Shown: positions 53,930 through 63,821, counted from the first letter of the stretch. The stretch: 64,000 nucleotides of DNA from Pelagibius sp028280305 (GCF_965233615.1 NZ_OZ247495.1); one strand, 5' to 3'. Translations and numbers: made by a program. The notes: generated by a model from the sequence alone, not told the origin.

Positions 53930-55522
53930 TCAGCGGGGCGGATGGTATTGGTAGAGCCAGCTCTCGGTCAGTACCTTGCCGTCGAGTTCCATGTGGCAAC
54001 GCAGTTCTACCGGCTCCGGGCCATCGACTGTAAGGTCGAAGGAGGCAAGCCAGCGCGGCGTGTACCAAACCGGGTCTGAGCGCCTCAGGCTGATCTCTCC
54101 GCGCGAGGCCGTCGCCACCACCTCCGGACGGGCGCCCCAGGGGATGTCGGCCAAGCTGGCGCCGTCGAATTCGACCGCGAACTTGACCACGCCGGGCGGT
54201 CGCGGTTTGCCGGCCTCGCCGCCGCGGCCGGTGCGGGTCGCGACACAGCGTGCCAGCTCGACCGCCGGATAGAAGGGCTCGAACTCCTCCCAATGCAGGC
54301 GGTAGCGGTAGGTGAGGCTGCTGCCCGCCCGCGCCGTTTCGCTCGGCAGCCAATAGGCGACGATGTTGTCGTGAATTTCATCGTCGGTCGGCAGTTCGAT
54401 AAGCTGCACCGCCCCGCTGCCCCAGGACCCCAGGGGTTCAACCCAGCAACTGGGGCGGTGGTGGTAGTTCACGCCGTCCAGATAATGGTCGTAGTTGCGG
54501 TCTCTCTGCGAGAGCCCAAAGCCCAGGGGATTGCGGTCCTGGAAGCTGGAGGTGATCGGGCGGTCGGGATTGTTGAGGGGGCGCCAGATGCGCTCCCCAG
54601 CACCGGTCCAGAGGGCCAGGCCATCGGAGTCATGTACTTCGGGGCGCCAGTCCATCAGCCGCTGGTCGCCGTACTCGCCGTACCAGAACATGGAGGTCAG
54701 CGGCGCGATGCCCAGCCGGGCGATATCACGCCGGATGAAGAGCCGTTTCTCAACCTCCATAACCACGCCGCGCTGGCGCGACATGACGAAGCGATAGGCG
54801 CCGGTCAGGCTCGGGCCTTCCAGCAGGGCATAGACGACCTGGGGATCGCCCTCGCGCTGGGTCGGGGTGAACCAGAACTGTGTGAAGTCGGGAAACTCTT
54901 CGGGCCCCGGGTCGCCGACATTGAGGGCGATACCGCGGGCTGAAAGGCCGACCTGGCCGAGAGCGCCGACGCTGCGAAAATAGGAGGCGCCGACAAAGGT
55001 CACCCAGGGTTCCCGCTGACGCCAGTCGCCGGAGCGGCGGGATTCCTGAACCCAGAAGCCGGCAAAGGCCGAGGCGCCGGAAGGAAGGCCCGCCGCCGGA
55101 TGGCCCTCCGGCACCGTGAAATAGTCCGTTTCGTAGAGAACCTCCTGGGCCTGACCGTCTTCTACCTTGTGCATGCGGATCGACTTGGGGAAGTAGCGGC
55201 CGAGATGCACGAAGGTGATGGGATAGACGCTGCCCTCACGGCCCCAGAGCGCATATTCGGGCTTCAGGCGCAGCTTGCCATGGGCATCGTAGTCGATCTG
55301 CTCGACCAGTTCCGGCGCCGGTCTCGGCGGCTCCTGATAGGGCTGGGCGGCAAGGGCCTGGGCGTACTCGATCAGCCAGGCCCAGTCGAAACGCCTGGCG
55401 GGGCCCAGGCGCAGCGCGGGGGTTTGGGCATAGGCCGCATTGGGGACCAAGGTTGAGGCCCAGGCGGGCGTTGTCAGAAGGGCGCCCAGCGTGGCCAGGG
55501 ACTGGCGACGGGATAGAGTCAT
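53930..55522 (-). CDS. opgD: Periplasmic glucan biosynthesis protein OpgD (MdoG/MdoD family)
   Basis: 530 residues. The N-terminal twin-arginine signal ('SRRQSLATLGALL') fits OpgD rather than Sec-dependent OpgG. The MdoG domain begins 'ALRLGPARRFDWAWLIEYAQAL' (region) and has 'IDYDAHGKLRLKPEYALWG', 'GEYGDQRLMDWRPEVHDSDG', 'RDRNYDHYLDGVNYHHRPS' and the C-terminal immunoglobulin-like domain. It takes part in making osmoregulated periplasmic glucans. No opgH is adjacent; it stands among cox-linked genes. Confidence 0.93.
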   Translation of the reverse strand: MTLSRRQSLATLGALLTTPAWASTLVPNAAYAQTPALRLGPARRFDWAWLIEYAQALAAQPYQEPPRPAPELVEQIDYDAHGKLRLKPEYALWGREGSVYPITFVHLGRYFPKSIRMHKVEDGQAQEVLYETDYFTVPEGHPAAGLPSGASAFAGFWVQESRRSGDWRQREPWVTFVGASYFRSVGALGQVGLSARGIALNVGDPGPEEFPDFTQFWFTPTQREGDPQVVYALLEGPSLTGAYRFVMSRQRGVVMEVEKRLFIRRDIARLGIAPLTSMFWYGEYGDQRLMDWRPEVHDSDGLALWTGAGERIWRPLNNPDRPITSSFQDRNPLGFGLSQRDRNYDHYLDGVNYHHRPSCWVEPLGSWGSGAVQLIELPTDDEIHDNIVAYWLPSETARAGSSLTYRYRLHWEEFEPFYPAVELARCVATRTGRGGEAGKPRPPGVVKFAVEFDGASLADIPWGARPEVVATASRGEISLRRSDPVWYTPRWLASFDLTVDGPEPVELRCHMELDGKVLTESWLYQYHPPR

Positions 55523-55656
55523 GGTCGATCATCTGAAAGCTGTTCAGGACCGCCAGGATATGGGGAGAAAATGCCTAGTGGGCTGTGTGATTCCGGTGAC
55601 TTGAGGGCCGATCGTGACGGAATCCGTGAAAACCCGCCCGCCTGGCCGATCCGAAG

Positions 55657-56586
55657 TCAGGCGATGGCCACGCCTGTAAGCTCCGACTTCACATCGCTCA
55701 GCAGACGTGCTGCCTCGCTGCCCTGGATCTTGGCGATGTCGTCCTGATACTTCAGCAGCACGCCCAGGGTGTCGTCGATGGCTTGGGGGTCGAGGGCGAC
55801 CTTGTCGAGCTGGGTCAGGGCTTCGGCCCAGTCCAGTGTCTCGGCGATGCCGGGCAGCTTGAAGAGGTCTTCCTTGCGCAGAGCCTGAACGAAGGAGACG
55901 ATCTCCTGCGACAGCTTTGCCGGTGCCGCCGGGGCTTTTACGGTCAGGATCTCCAACTCACGCTCGGCGGTCGGATAGTCTATCCAGTGATAGAGGCAGC
56001 GCCGCTTCAGGGCGTCGTGGATCTCCCGCGTGCGGTTGGAGGTGACGATAACGATCGGCGGCGCGGCGGCGGCGATGCTGCCCAGTTCGGGAATGGTGAT
56101 CTGATAGTCCGAAAGGACCTCCAGCAGGAAGGCCTCGAAGGGCTCGTCGGTGCGGTCGAGTTCGTCGATCAGCAGGACCGGTGCGCCCCGGTCATCCGGC
56201 CGAAGGGCCTGAAGCAGGGGGCGTTCGATGAGGAACCGCTCGTCGAAAATGTCGTTGGTCAGGCTGGCCCGGTCGCCGGCGCCGGCGGCCTCGGCGACGC
56301 GGATCTCGACCATCTGGCGCGGATAATTCCATTCGTAGACGGCGGCGGCAACATCAAGCCCTTCGTAGCATTGCAGCCGAACGAGACGGCGGCCCAGGGT
56401 CTCGGCCAGCACCTTGGCGATCTCGGTTTTGCCGACCCCGGCTTCGCCCTCCAGGAACAGCGGGCGCCCAAGCTTCAAGGCGAGGAACAGAACGGTGGCC
56501 AGGCTACGCTCGCCCACGTAGTTGCCGCCTGACAACAGGGCCAGGGTTTCGTCCACGGAGGCGGGTAGGGGGCTTTTGTCGCCCAT
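55657..56586 (-). CDS. coxD: MoxR-type AAA+ ATPase CoxD
   Basis: 309 residues. Walker A GEAGVGKT at 47-54, Walker B 'VLLIDELDRTDEPFEAFLLE' with the MoxR pattern, sensor 'IVTSNRTREIHDALKRRCLYHW' (region) and a helical lid. 'YEGLDVAAAVYEWNYPRQM' is typical of CoxD. It acts with CoxE in metallating the CO-dehydrogenase-type active site. It lies 63 bases after ydbL and is separated from coxE by three unrelated genes. Confidence 0.9.
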   Translation of the reverse strand: MGDKSPLPASVDETLALLSGGNYVGERSLATVLFLALKLGRPLFLEGEAGVGKTEIAKVLAETLGRRLVRLQCYEGLDVAAAVYEWNYPRQMVEIRVAEAAGAGDRASLTNDIFDERFLIERPLLQALRPDDRGAPVLLIDELDRTDEPFEAFLLEVLSDYQITIPELGSIAAAAPPIVIVTSNRTREIHDALKRRCLYHWIDYPTAERELEILTVKAPAAPAKLSQEIVSFVQALRKEDLFKLPGIAETLDWAEALTQLDKVALDPQAIDDTLGVLLKYQDDIAKIQGSEAARLLSDVKSELTGVAIA

Positions 56587-56648
56587 CGGTCAGGCTCTCA
56601 CTTTGTCATGCTGGTGTTGTCGGGTGCGGGAGAAGATGGCCAATGCCG

Positions 56649-56987
56649 CTATTTCTGCAGCCACTCGCCGTCCTTGGTCAGAAACCAGGTCCCGGCGGGT
56701 ACCTGTTCCAGAATTTCCTGAGCATAAACCATCCCCACCTGGGTGGTTGGGACGCCCTGCTTGTTAGCCTGCTCGACATAGATCGCCAACCGCTTCTCGT
56801 TGACCTTCTCAACGAAGTCAGCGACGCCGGAGTCGCGAGCGACCGCCAGGCCGTTGAATTTCTCACCCACCTGTCCGCTGGCGCGCAGATCGTCCAGCGA
56901 CTGCGCTGCGGCCGGGGTTGCCAGCATCGCCAGGGCGACCAGGGCCGCCGCCAGAATGGGTGTCAGTGAGGACCAGAACCGCGTCAT
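56649..56987 (-). CDS. ydbL: YdbL-family (DUF1318) periplasmic protein
   Basis: 112 residues. A signal peptide (about 1-28) is followed by the DUF1318 domain 'SLDDLRASGQVGEKFNGLAV', 'VEKVNEKRLAIYVEQANKQG' and 'VGMVYAQEILEQVPAGTWFL'. In E. coli YdbL is the third product of ydbH-ynbE-ydbL and modulates the YdbH-YnbE complex. The same order is kept here. ATG 56987 has AAGGAAG upstream; the longer frame overlaps intergenic sequence. Confidence 0.85.
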   Translation of the reverse strand: MTRFWSSLTPILAAALVALAMLATPAAAQSLDDLRASGQVGEKFNGLAVARDSGVADFVEKVNEKRLAIYVEQANKQGVPTTQVGMVYAQEILEQVPAGTWFLTKDGEWLQK

Positions 56988-57060
56988 ACCATCTTCCTTT
57001 GGAATAATATCCGTCTCCATTTTGCCGCAAGCCGGCGGGCGGGTGCCCGCCCTGCTTCTG

Positions 57061-57264
57061 CTAAAAGATATCCGGGTTGCTTTCGATATCCTTATCGGCT
57101 TGTTCTTCAAGTTTTACGCGGACTTCGGCATCTAATTTCACATTCAGGTTTATCGTGATGGGTTCTTTCGGCGCTTCCACCTGCACGGTCGGCGTACAGG
57201 CCGAAAGTGCGAGGCAAACCAAAGTTCCGACAAGGACCGCTTCACGGCCGGGAACGACGTACAA
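57061..57264 (-). CDS. ynbE: YnbE-like outer-membrane lipoprotein
   Basis: 67 residues from a TTG at 57264 with GAGGGGAG eight bases upstream. A lipoprotein signal ends LALSAC; the mature part has 'VQVEAPKEPITINLNVKLDA' and 'EVRVKLEEQADKDI', the YnbE signature. In E. coli YnbE caps the periplasm-spanning YdbH bridge at the outer membrane. It lies between ydbH and ydbL. An ATG-started longer frame (57411) would overlap the intergenic region and lacks a signal peptide. Confidence 0.82.
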   Translation of the reverse strand: MYVVPGREAVLVGTLVCLALSACTPTVQVEAPKEPITINLNVKLDAEVRVKLEEQADKDIESNPDIF

Positions 57265-57414
57265 ATCCGTATCTCCCCTCAAAAAATCGCTCTCGGACGG
57301 AAAGCGACAACACAATATATCAGCCTCCAGCGGGCCTATCCATTGGCCCTTGATACTACGCGGGATCCGATGAAAGCATCCCCGGCGGTGGCGGCCGGCG
57401 GCGGAAAGCAACGG

Positions 57415-60400
57415 TCAGTCACTCAAGCGCCAGGCCCGGCGCAGCGCCTCATCCGACAGGGAGTATCCCTGGCGCAGCGCCTCCAGCACGCTGGTCAGGT
57501 TACTCTCAAGGTTGATGTTGAACTGGAAGGGTTGCCCGTCCAGCACCGTGGGATTACTGCCCAGGATCGACAGCAGTACCTGGGCCTCGTTGCCCGCTGT
57601 CTTATTGAGCTTCACCGAGAGACTTTCGTAACGGAAATCCTCCAGTGCCTTGATGGCCAGCTCGACTGTTTTACCGCCGCCGGCGAGGGCGGAGGCCAAC
57701 GCCTGTGAGCGAATGGAGAGAACCCCCGGACCTTGAGCGGCAAGAACACCGTCTTCGATGACGACACTTTGGTCTTCGAAGGCGACCGGGATGCGTCCGG
57801 CAAGCACGCCGCTGCCGGAAAGCCCTTCGATCTCGATCAGCCTGAAGAAGGTCGCAAGATCCAGGTTATTGGTTGCCAGGGCGACGCTGTTTCGTGCCGC
57901 CGCCGGGTCCAGCGTCGTCGGTTCCACTTGCCAGTCGGCGCCGCCCAGGTCAAATCCGCCCCCGATTATCTCCAGATGCGGTTGGGGTTCCTGATCCAGG
58001 CTGAAGCGCAGGTCGATGTCCTCGACCGGGGCGCCGGCATCGATCCGCCCGATGGTCAGCCGCTGATTCTTGGCGCTGCTGAGCGGCAGAAGACTCGTCA
58101 GGGCAAGATCCAGGGAGAGGTTCTGGAACCTGACACCCTCGATGCCGAAGGAAAGGTTGCGCAGGCCAAGGGTCCCGCTTTCGGCCGCCGCATTGCGCGG
58201 CCAGGAAAGAGCCGCCTCGGCCGTGACATCGCCCGCGACATCGGCCAGGACTGCCAGGGCGGGCGCGATATCGGCCGGTTGCAGACCGCCCGGCGCAAAC
58301 TGCACCGGATCGACGCGAAGCTTTGCCTTTGCGGTTCCCGCGTCGTTATAGCGCAGATCGACTTCGGCGACCTTCAGGTCACCGTCGATCAGGCGGGCGG
58401 CGGCATCGATATCGTAGCCGCCCCCGCGGCGCCGCAGCTTTCCGTCGACGATCAGGGGGGAAAGCCGGGCGGGCTTGGCATCGAGTGTGACCGGTTGGGC
58501 CGCGAAACGACTCTCCACCGGTCTGAGATCCCGGTCCAGCCGGGTGTTGGCGGTAAGTCTCTTGATACCGAACCCATAAGCCGGGATCGCAGTGTCGGCA
58601 ATCTCTGCCGCTATCTCTGCGGCGTGGCCTTCCACCGGGTCGAAGGTACCGCCGAAGGTGACGGCGGTGCGGCCGAGCTCGACGTCGAGCGCTTCGCCTG
58701 CCGCCGGTTCCACCCGGGCCTTTACCGATGCCGTCCGACTGCCCAGACGGTAGCGGTAGCGGGCAGTCCCTTCCTCCGGCGCCAGGGTGGCCCGGTCGAT
58801 TGCCAGACGAACCGGTTCGTTCAGGCGCAGGGGAAGGTCGCCGCTCAGTTGGCGAAGACGAAGGCTCCCCGGTTCCGCAAGCGCCAGGGAGATGCCCTTT
58901 GCATCCAGTGCCACGGTCAGGGGAAGATTGGCTGAAACCCCGCGCGCTTCACGGTCCCCCAAGCGAAAGCGTTCCAGTGTCGCCTCGACCGCCAGGCTGC
59001 CGTCCAATTCGGCAAGGGCGCCGTTCTGATCCATGAGCGCCGATCCTTCGAGCGCCAGGGAAGCGGAAACGCCTTGTTCACTGGTGAAGCCGGTTGTGGC
59101 GGTTATTTCCGCTTTTCGAGGCGGCCAGGCCGGTTGCAGGTTCAAGCGAAACGGCTGGCTGCCCTGCGCGGCAACGGAAACCGAAAGGCCCGATGTCAAC
59201 AGAGGCAGGACATCGTTGGGGATGCCGAGGTCCCTCAGATTGCGTTCGGAGGGCGTGCCGATCTGCAGCGCGCTGTCGTCGCTCAGTGTGATCTCCAGCG
59301 CATTCTCCCGCAGCTTTGCCGTTACCGGCAGGTGGGCGGATATGCCGCTGCTTCCCTCTTTCAGCGCGACCTCGGCGAGGATTACTTCGCCGACCAGGTC
59401 AGCGGCTGCAGTCTGCGGCAGGGCTTTGAGGTCTTGCCATCGCTCGGGGCGCGGACTTCCCGGCGGCAGGCTGGCGGACAGCTCTGCGACAAGCGTGGCC
59501 CTTCCTTCAGCGAGTGCTTCTTCCGCAAGCGGCAGGTAGGCGGCGAGGCCGCCGCTGGTCTGCAGCTCCGCCGCGGTCGCCAGGGTGAGGCCCATCTCGC
59601 CGGCCTCCGAACGAACGGCCCCTTTGGTGTCGAGAAGCAGACTCTCCCCCGGCCCCGTGAGACTGGCCTCAAGGGTAAAACCGGAAAGCTCGCCGCTGAC
59701 CAACACCCGGCCTTCGGTCAGGTTGAGGGCAGCCGCATCGGCAGGCCGGTAGTTCAGGTTCTGCAGCTTCAGGTCGGCGGTAATATCCGGCGCGCCTTCT
59801 GCGTCGGCGGTCAGATCGATTGAGCCGGTGAGAGCACCGACGGCGATGCTCTGCCAGTCGATTTGACCTTGGTCGATCTGCGCTTTTACCACCAGGGACC
59901 CGTCGGCGGAGAGCCGGGTCTCGACGCTGGCGGAGAGGCGGCCCTGTTCGGCCGCGGCGCGGGCGGAGAGCTGTCCGACGAGATCGCCGCCGGTGTGTGG
60001 CTCAAGCGTTCCGTCGACGTCGACCGCCATAGGGCCGGCTCCGGTCTCGGCGATCACCTGGGCATCGCTCAGGTGCAGAGCCGGCAGGCTATCCAGTGAC
60101 CCATCCAGCGCCGTTGTGCCGGAGGTGTCGCCTGGGGCCGCTGTTTCCTGTGCATCGACGATTGGCTGCAGGCTGCCAAGCATGGGGCCTTCGCCGGTCA
60201 GGTCCAACCGAAGCCGGAGGCCGGCAATCGTGATCCGCTCCGGATTGACGGAAAGAGCCCCGGCGTTGAAGGCAACCTCGATGCGGCTTGCGAAGAGTTC
60301 GTTCGCGGTGCCGAGTTGTACTCTCTCGAAGACCAGACTTCTGGTGTCCAGCCTGCTGACGGCCAGGGATTCGACGGCGATCCCCTGGTCTTTCAGATAG

Positions 60401-60549
60401 AAGCGGGCTGCGGCGGCGGCGATCTCCTGACGAAAGATCAGAATGCAGACAAACAACAAGAGCAGGATGGCCGCCGCATAGCCAAGCCACCGCCAAAAAC
60501 CCCGTTTGGGGCGGGTTTCAGGGGCGGTTTGGGGGCCATTCATGGGCAC
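57415..60549 (-). CDS. ydbH: YdbH-family AsmA-like intermembrane lipid transport protein
   Basis: 1044 residues. An N-terminal membrane helix (about 20-39) anchors a long periplasmic beta-rich AsmA-like domain of repeated beta-strand units. The C-terminal conserved part has 'IEGLSGSGVLAGRIPVAFED', 'VLAAQGPGVLSIRSQAL' and 'LDGQPFQFNINLESNL', typical of YdbH. In E. coli YdbH, TamB and YhdP bridge the inner and outer membranes to move phospholipid. Downstream ynbE and ydbL complete the operon. It is larger than enteric YdbH (about 880 residues). Confidence 0.88.
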   Translation of the reverse strand: MPMNGPQTAPETRPKRGFWRWLGYAAAILLLLFVCILIFRQEIAAAAARFYLKDQGIAVESLAVSRLDTRSLVFERVQLGTANELFASRIEVAFNAGALSVNPERITIAGLRLRLDLTGEGPMLGSLQPIVDAQETAAPGDTSGTTALDGSLDSLPALHLSDAQVIAETGAGPMAVDVDGTLEPHTGGDLVGQLSARAAAEQGRLSASVETRLSADGSLVVKAQIDQGQIDWQSIAVGALTGSIDLTADAEGAPDITADLKLQNLNYRPADAAALNLTEGRVLVSGELSGFTLEASLTGPGESLLLDTKGAVRSEAGEMGLTLATAAELQTSGGLAAYLPLAEEALAEGRATLVAELSASLPPGSPRPERWQDLKALPQTAAADLVGEVILAEVALKEGSSGISAHLPVTAKLRENALEITLSDDSALQIGTPSERNLRDLGIPNDVLPLLTSGLSVSVAAQGSQPFRLNLQPAWPPRKAEITATTGFTSEQGVSASLALEGSALMDQNGALAELDGSLAVEATLERFRLGDREARGVSANLPLTVALDAKGISLALAEPGSLRLRQLSGDLPLRLNEPVRLAIDRATLAPEEGTARYRYRLGSRTASVKARVEPAAGEALDVELGRTAVTFGGTFDPVEGHAAEIAAEIADTAIPAYGFGIKRLTANTRLDRDLRPVESRFAAQPVTLDAKPARLSPLIVDGKLRRRGGGYDIDAAARLIDGDLKVAEVDLRYNDAGTAKAKLRVDPVQFAPGGLQPADIAPALAVLADVAGDVTAEAALSWPRNAAAESGTLGLRNLSFGIEGVRFQNLSLDLALTSLLPLSSAKNQRLTIGRIDAGAPVEDIDLRFSLDQEPQPHLEIIGGGFDLGGADWQVEPTTLDPAAARNSVALATNNLDLATFFRLIEIEGLSGSGVLAGRIPVAFEDQSVVIEDGVLAAQGPGVLSIRSQALASALAGGGKTVELAIKALEDFRYESLSVKLNKTAGNEAQVLLSILGSNPTVLDGQPFQFNINLESNLTSVLEALRQGYSLSDEALRRAWRLSD

Positions 60550-60581
60550 AAGCTAGCCCAGAGAGGGTAGTCTGAGGAAAC

Positions 60582-60618
60582 GGAAAAGAAAGGGCCGGCC
60601 CCATAAGGACCGGCCCTG
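60582..60618 (-). terminator. Rho-independent terminator after coxSLM
   Basis: On the minus strand AGGGCCGGTCC pairs with GGGGCCGGCCCT across TTAT, followed by TTCTTTTCC (60582-60590). It ends the coxS-coxL-coxM unit before ydbH. Confidence 0.8.
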
Positions 60619-60640
60619 ACAAACCCGGAGGACCTGGCGG

Positions 60641-61435
60641 TCAGCCGGCTGCGGCGGCAGCCCGGCGCAGCATGACGTTCACCAGATTAGCGCGGTACTC
60701 AGAAGACGCATGCAGGTCGCTGTTGAGGCCGTCTGCGGCAACGCTGACGTTGGCCACGGCGTCGGCGGAGATTCCGCTGCCCAATGCCGATTCCGCATCG
60801 CTGAGGCGGAACACACAGGGGCCTGCGCCGGTGACCGCCACGCGGGTTCCCGCCGGTCCCGTTGCGACCATCACACCGACGATGGCATAGCGCGAGGCCG
60901 GGTTGGCGAACTTTGCGTAGCCAGCCTTCTCAGGAACGGGAAAGGCAACGGCGGTGATGATTTCGCCGTCGTCCAGCGCCGTTTCGAACATGCCGGTGAA
61001 GAAATCGTCGGCGGCGATCTCACGCTTGTTGGTGCGGACCGTCGCTCCCAGGCCGACCAGGGCGGCAGGGTAATCCGCCGCCGGGTCGTTGTTGGCGATG
61101 GAGCCGCCGATGGTGCCGCAGTTGCGCACCTGGGCGTCACCGATCCCTTCCGCCAAATGCGCGAGGGCCGGAATCTTGGCCTTCACCGTGGCGTCCTTGG
61201 CGACCGCGGCGTGGGTCGTCATGGCCCCGACCACGACGGCCCCGCCCTCTTCGCAGATGCCTTTCAACTCGCCGATGGCGCCGAGATCGACAAGGTCGCT
61301 GGGACTGGCCAGCCGCTGTTTGAGGGTCGGGATCAGGGTCATGCCGCCGGCCAGGATTTTGCCGTCGTCAGCGCCGGAAAGAGCGGAGGCGGCGGCATCG
61401 ATCGAACCCGGCCGATGATGATTGAAGTCGTACAT
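60641..61435 (-). CDS. coxM: CO-dehydrogenase-type molybdenum hydroxylase, FAD-binding medium subunit
   Basis: 264 residues. FAD-binding motifs are 'AGGMTLIPTLKQRL' (29-42) and 'NCGTIGGSIANNDPAADYP' (about 105-123). The C-terminal CO_deh_flav domain includes 'KFANPASRYAIVGVMVATG'. It passes electrons from the iron-sulfur subunit to the quinone pool or another acceptor. It lies 15 bases after coxL. It is slightly shorter than Oligotropha CoxM (about 288). Confidence 0.9.
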   Translation of the reverse strand: MYDFNHHRPGSIDAAASALSGADDGKILAGGMTLIPTLKQRLASPSDLVDLGAIGELKGICEEGGAVVVGAMTTHAAVAKDATVKAKIPALAHLAEGIGDAQVRNCGTIGGSIANNDPAADYPAALVGLGATVRTNKREIAADDFFTGMFETALDDGEIITAVAFPVPEKAGYAKFANPASRYAIVGVMVATGPAGTRVAVTGAGPCVFRLSDAESALGSGISADAVANVSVAADGLNSDLHASSEYRANLVNVMLRRAAAAAG

Positions 61436-61450
61436 GTTTTGCGTCTCCCC

Positions 61451-63817
61451 TTATTCCGCGGCCATCTTCTGTTCGTTGGCCAACCGCCAGACCTTCTCGG
61501 GGCTGGCGGGCATGTCCATGGACAGAATGCCGAGTGCATTGGTGATGGCGTTGATGGTGGCAGCCGGTGCGGCAATAGCGCCCGCTTCACCGCAACCTTT
61601 GACGCCCAAGGGATTGTGGGTACAGGCCGTCTCGGTCAGGCCGACGCGGAAGGACGGCAGGTCGTCGGCCCGGGGCATGCAGTAGTCCATGTAGGACCCG
61701 GTCAGAAGCTGACCGCTGTCGGCGTCATAGACGCAGTTTTCGAGCAGGGCCTGGCCGACGCCTTGTGCGATACCGCCGTGGACCTGACCTTCGACCACCA
61801 TCGGGTTGATCACCTTGCCGAAATCGTCGACGGCAACCCAATCCACGATCTCGGTAACGCCCGTGCTGGGATCGATCTCCACCTCGCAGATATGCACACC
61901 GGCGGGGTAGGTGAAGTTCAGCGGATCGTAGAAGGCCGTCTCATCGAGGCCGGGCTCTACGTCTTCCGGATAGTTGTGCGGCACATAGGCGGTGAAGGCG
62001 ACCTCGGCGATCGACTTTTCCTTGTCGGTGCCGGCCACCCGGAAGGTGCCGTTTTCGAACTCCACGTCTTCGACCGAGGCCTCCATCAGGTGCGCCGCGA
62101 TCTTGCGCGACTTCTCGATGATCTTGTCGCAGGCGCGCGAGATCGCCGAACCGCCGACCGCCAGAGACCGCGAGCCGTAGGTGCCCATGCCCATGGGGAT
62201 CGAGCCGGTGTCGCCGTGTACGATCTCCACGTTCTCGATGGGAATGCCGAGGGTATCGGCAACCAGTTGCGAGAAGGTGGTCTCGTGCCCCTGACCGTGG
62301 CTGTGGGAACCGGTGAAGACCGAGACCGAGCCGGTGGCGTTGAAGCGGACCTGCGCCGATTCCCAAAGCCCGACGCCGGCGCCCAGCGAACCGACCACCG
62401 CCGAGGGGGCGATGCCGCAGGCTTCGATGTAGGACGAGAAGCCGATGCCTCGAAGCTTGCCCTTGGCTTCAGAGGCCGCCTTGCGCCCGGCGAAGCCGTC
62501 GTAGTCGATCATCTCCAGGGCTTTGGTCAGCGAAGCGTCGTAGTCGCCAATGTCGTATTGCAGAGCGACCGGCGTCTGGTAGGGGAACTGGTCGGGCTGG
62601 ATGAAGTTGCGGCGGCGGATTTCCGCCGGATCAATACCCATTTCCCGGGCCGCGACTTCGACCAGGCGCTCGACAACATAGGTGGCTTCCGGCCGTCCGG
62701 CGCCGCGGTAGGCGTCCACCGGCGCGGTGTTGCTGAAAACCGCCTTCACATTGGCGAAGATCACCGGTGTCGTGTACTGTCCGGCCAGCAAGGTCGCGTA
62801 GAGGTAGGTCGGCACGGAGGTTGAGAAGCTCGACAGATAGGCGCCCATGTTGGCCGTGGTGTCGACCTTCATGCCCAGGAACTTGCCGTTCTCATCCATG
62901 GCCAGTTGGGCATGGGTAATGTGGTCGCGTCCATGCGCGTCGGAGGTAAAGCTCTCGGAGCGGTCGGCGGTCCACTTGACCGGCGCCTTCACTTTCTTCG
63001 AGGCCCACATGCAGACCGTTTCTTCCGCATAACAGAAGATCTTGGAACCGAAGCCGCCGCCCACGTCCGGGGCAATGACCCGAAGCTTGTTCTCGTTCAG
63101 GCCGAAGACAAAGGCACAGAGAATGAGCTTCAGCAGGTGCGGGTTCTGGCTGGTTGAATAGAGCGTGAAGCTGTCGGTGCCCCCGTCGTAGTCGCCGAGC
63201 GCTGCGCGGGGCTCCATGGCATTGGGGATCAGGCGGTTGTTGACGAGATCCACCTTGGTCACGTGATGCGCCTTGGCGAAGGCCGCATCGGCCTCGGCCT
63301 CGTCGCCCAGAACCCAGTCGTAGCAAAGGTTGCCCGGCGCCTCCTCGTGCAGCTGCGCCGCGCCGGAGTCCAGGGCTGTTCCGGTACCGGAAACGGCCGG
63401 CAACTCGCCGTAGTCGACCTCGACCAGTTCGCCGGCATTGCGCGCGGCGTCGTAGGTCTCAGCGATGACGACGGCGACGTGATCGCCCACATAGCGGGCC
63501 TTGTCGCGGGCCAGCGGAAAATGCGGCGGCGCCTTATGCGGCTCGCCGTGGCGGTCGTTGACGACCCAGCCGCAGGGCAGGGAGCCGACGTTGTCGGCAG
63601 CCATGTCGGCCCCGGTGAAGACCGCAACCACGCCCTCGGCGGCCTCGGCGGCGGACTTGTTGATGCCGTTGATGGTGGCGTGGGCGTGGGGCGAACGGAC
63701 GAAGTAGGCGTGCAACTGTCCCGGACGGTTGATGTCGTCGGTATAGCGGCCCTGGCCGGTGAGAAAACGGAAGTCTTCCTTGCGCTGAACGCTGGCGCCG
63801 ATTCCTGTTTCTGACAT
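61451..63817 (-). CDS. coxL: CO-dehydrogenase-type molybdenum hydroxylase, large subunit, form II
   Basis: 788-residue molybdopterin subunit. It shows 'RFLTGQGRYTDDI' at the N-terminus, 'APDVGGGFGSK' (250-259), active-site loop AYRGAGR (369-375), 'GSHSHGQGHETTF' and the catalytic Glu in 'GVKGCGEAG'. The loop is AYRGAGR, the form II signature, not AYxCSFR of the true Cu-Mo CO dehydrogenase; the copper-ligating cysteine is therefore absent. Form II enzymes may oxidise CO poorly or another substrate. Preceded by coxS (gap 4 bases). Confidence 0.93.
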   Translation of the reverse strand: MSETGIGASVQRKEDFRFLTGQGRYTDDINRPGQLHAYFVRSPHAHATINGINKSAAEAAEGVVAVFTGADMAADNVGSLPCGWVVNDRHGEPHKAPPHFPLARDKARYVGDHVAVVIAETYDAARNAGELVEVDYGELPAVSGTGTALDSGAAQLHEEAPGNLCYDWVLGDEAEADAAFAKAHHVTKVDLVNNRLIPNAMEPRAALGDYDGGTDSFTLYSTSQNPHLLKLILCAFVFGLNENKLRVIAPDVGGGFGSKIFCYAEETVCMWASKKVKAPVKWTADRSESFTSDAHGRDHITHAQLAMDENGKFLGMKVDTTANMGAYLSSFSTSVPTYLYATLLAGQYTTPVIFANVKAVFSNTAPVDAYRGAGRPEATYVVERLVEVAAREMGIDPAEIRRRNFIQPDQFPYQTPVALQYDIGDYDASLTKALEMIDYDGFAGRKAASEAKGKLRGIGFSSYIEACGIAPSAVVGSLGAGVGLWESAQVRFNATGSVSVFTGSHSHGQGHETTFSQLVADTLGIPIENVEIVHGDTGSIPMGMGTYGSRSLAVGGSAISRACDKIIEKSRKIAAHLMEASVEDVEFENGTFRVAGTDKEKSIAEVAFTAYVPHNYPEDVEPGLDETAFYDPLNFTYPAGVHICEVEIDPSTGVTEIVDWVAVDDFGKVINPMVVEGQVHGGIAQGVGQALLENCVYDADSGQLLTGSYMDYCMPRADDLPSFRVGLTETACTHNPLGVKGCGEAGAIAAPAATINAITNALGILSMDMPASPEKVWRLANEQKMAAE

Positions 63818-63821
63818 TGCC

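Noticed and set aside
60710..62824. Plus-strand open frame of 704 codons opposite coxM-coxL
   Set aside because: Antisense to well-supported genes, with Gly/Arg/Val/His-rich shadow composition and no recognisable domain.
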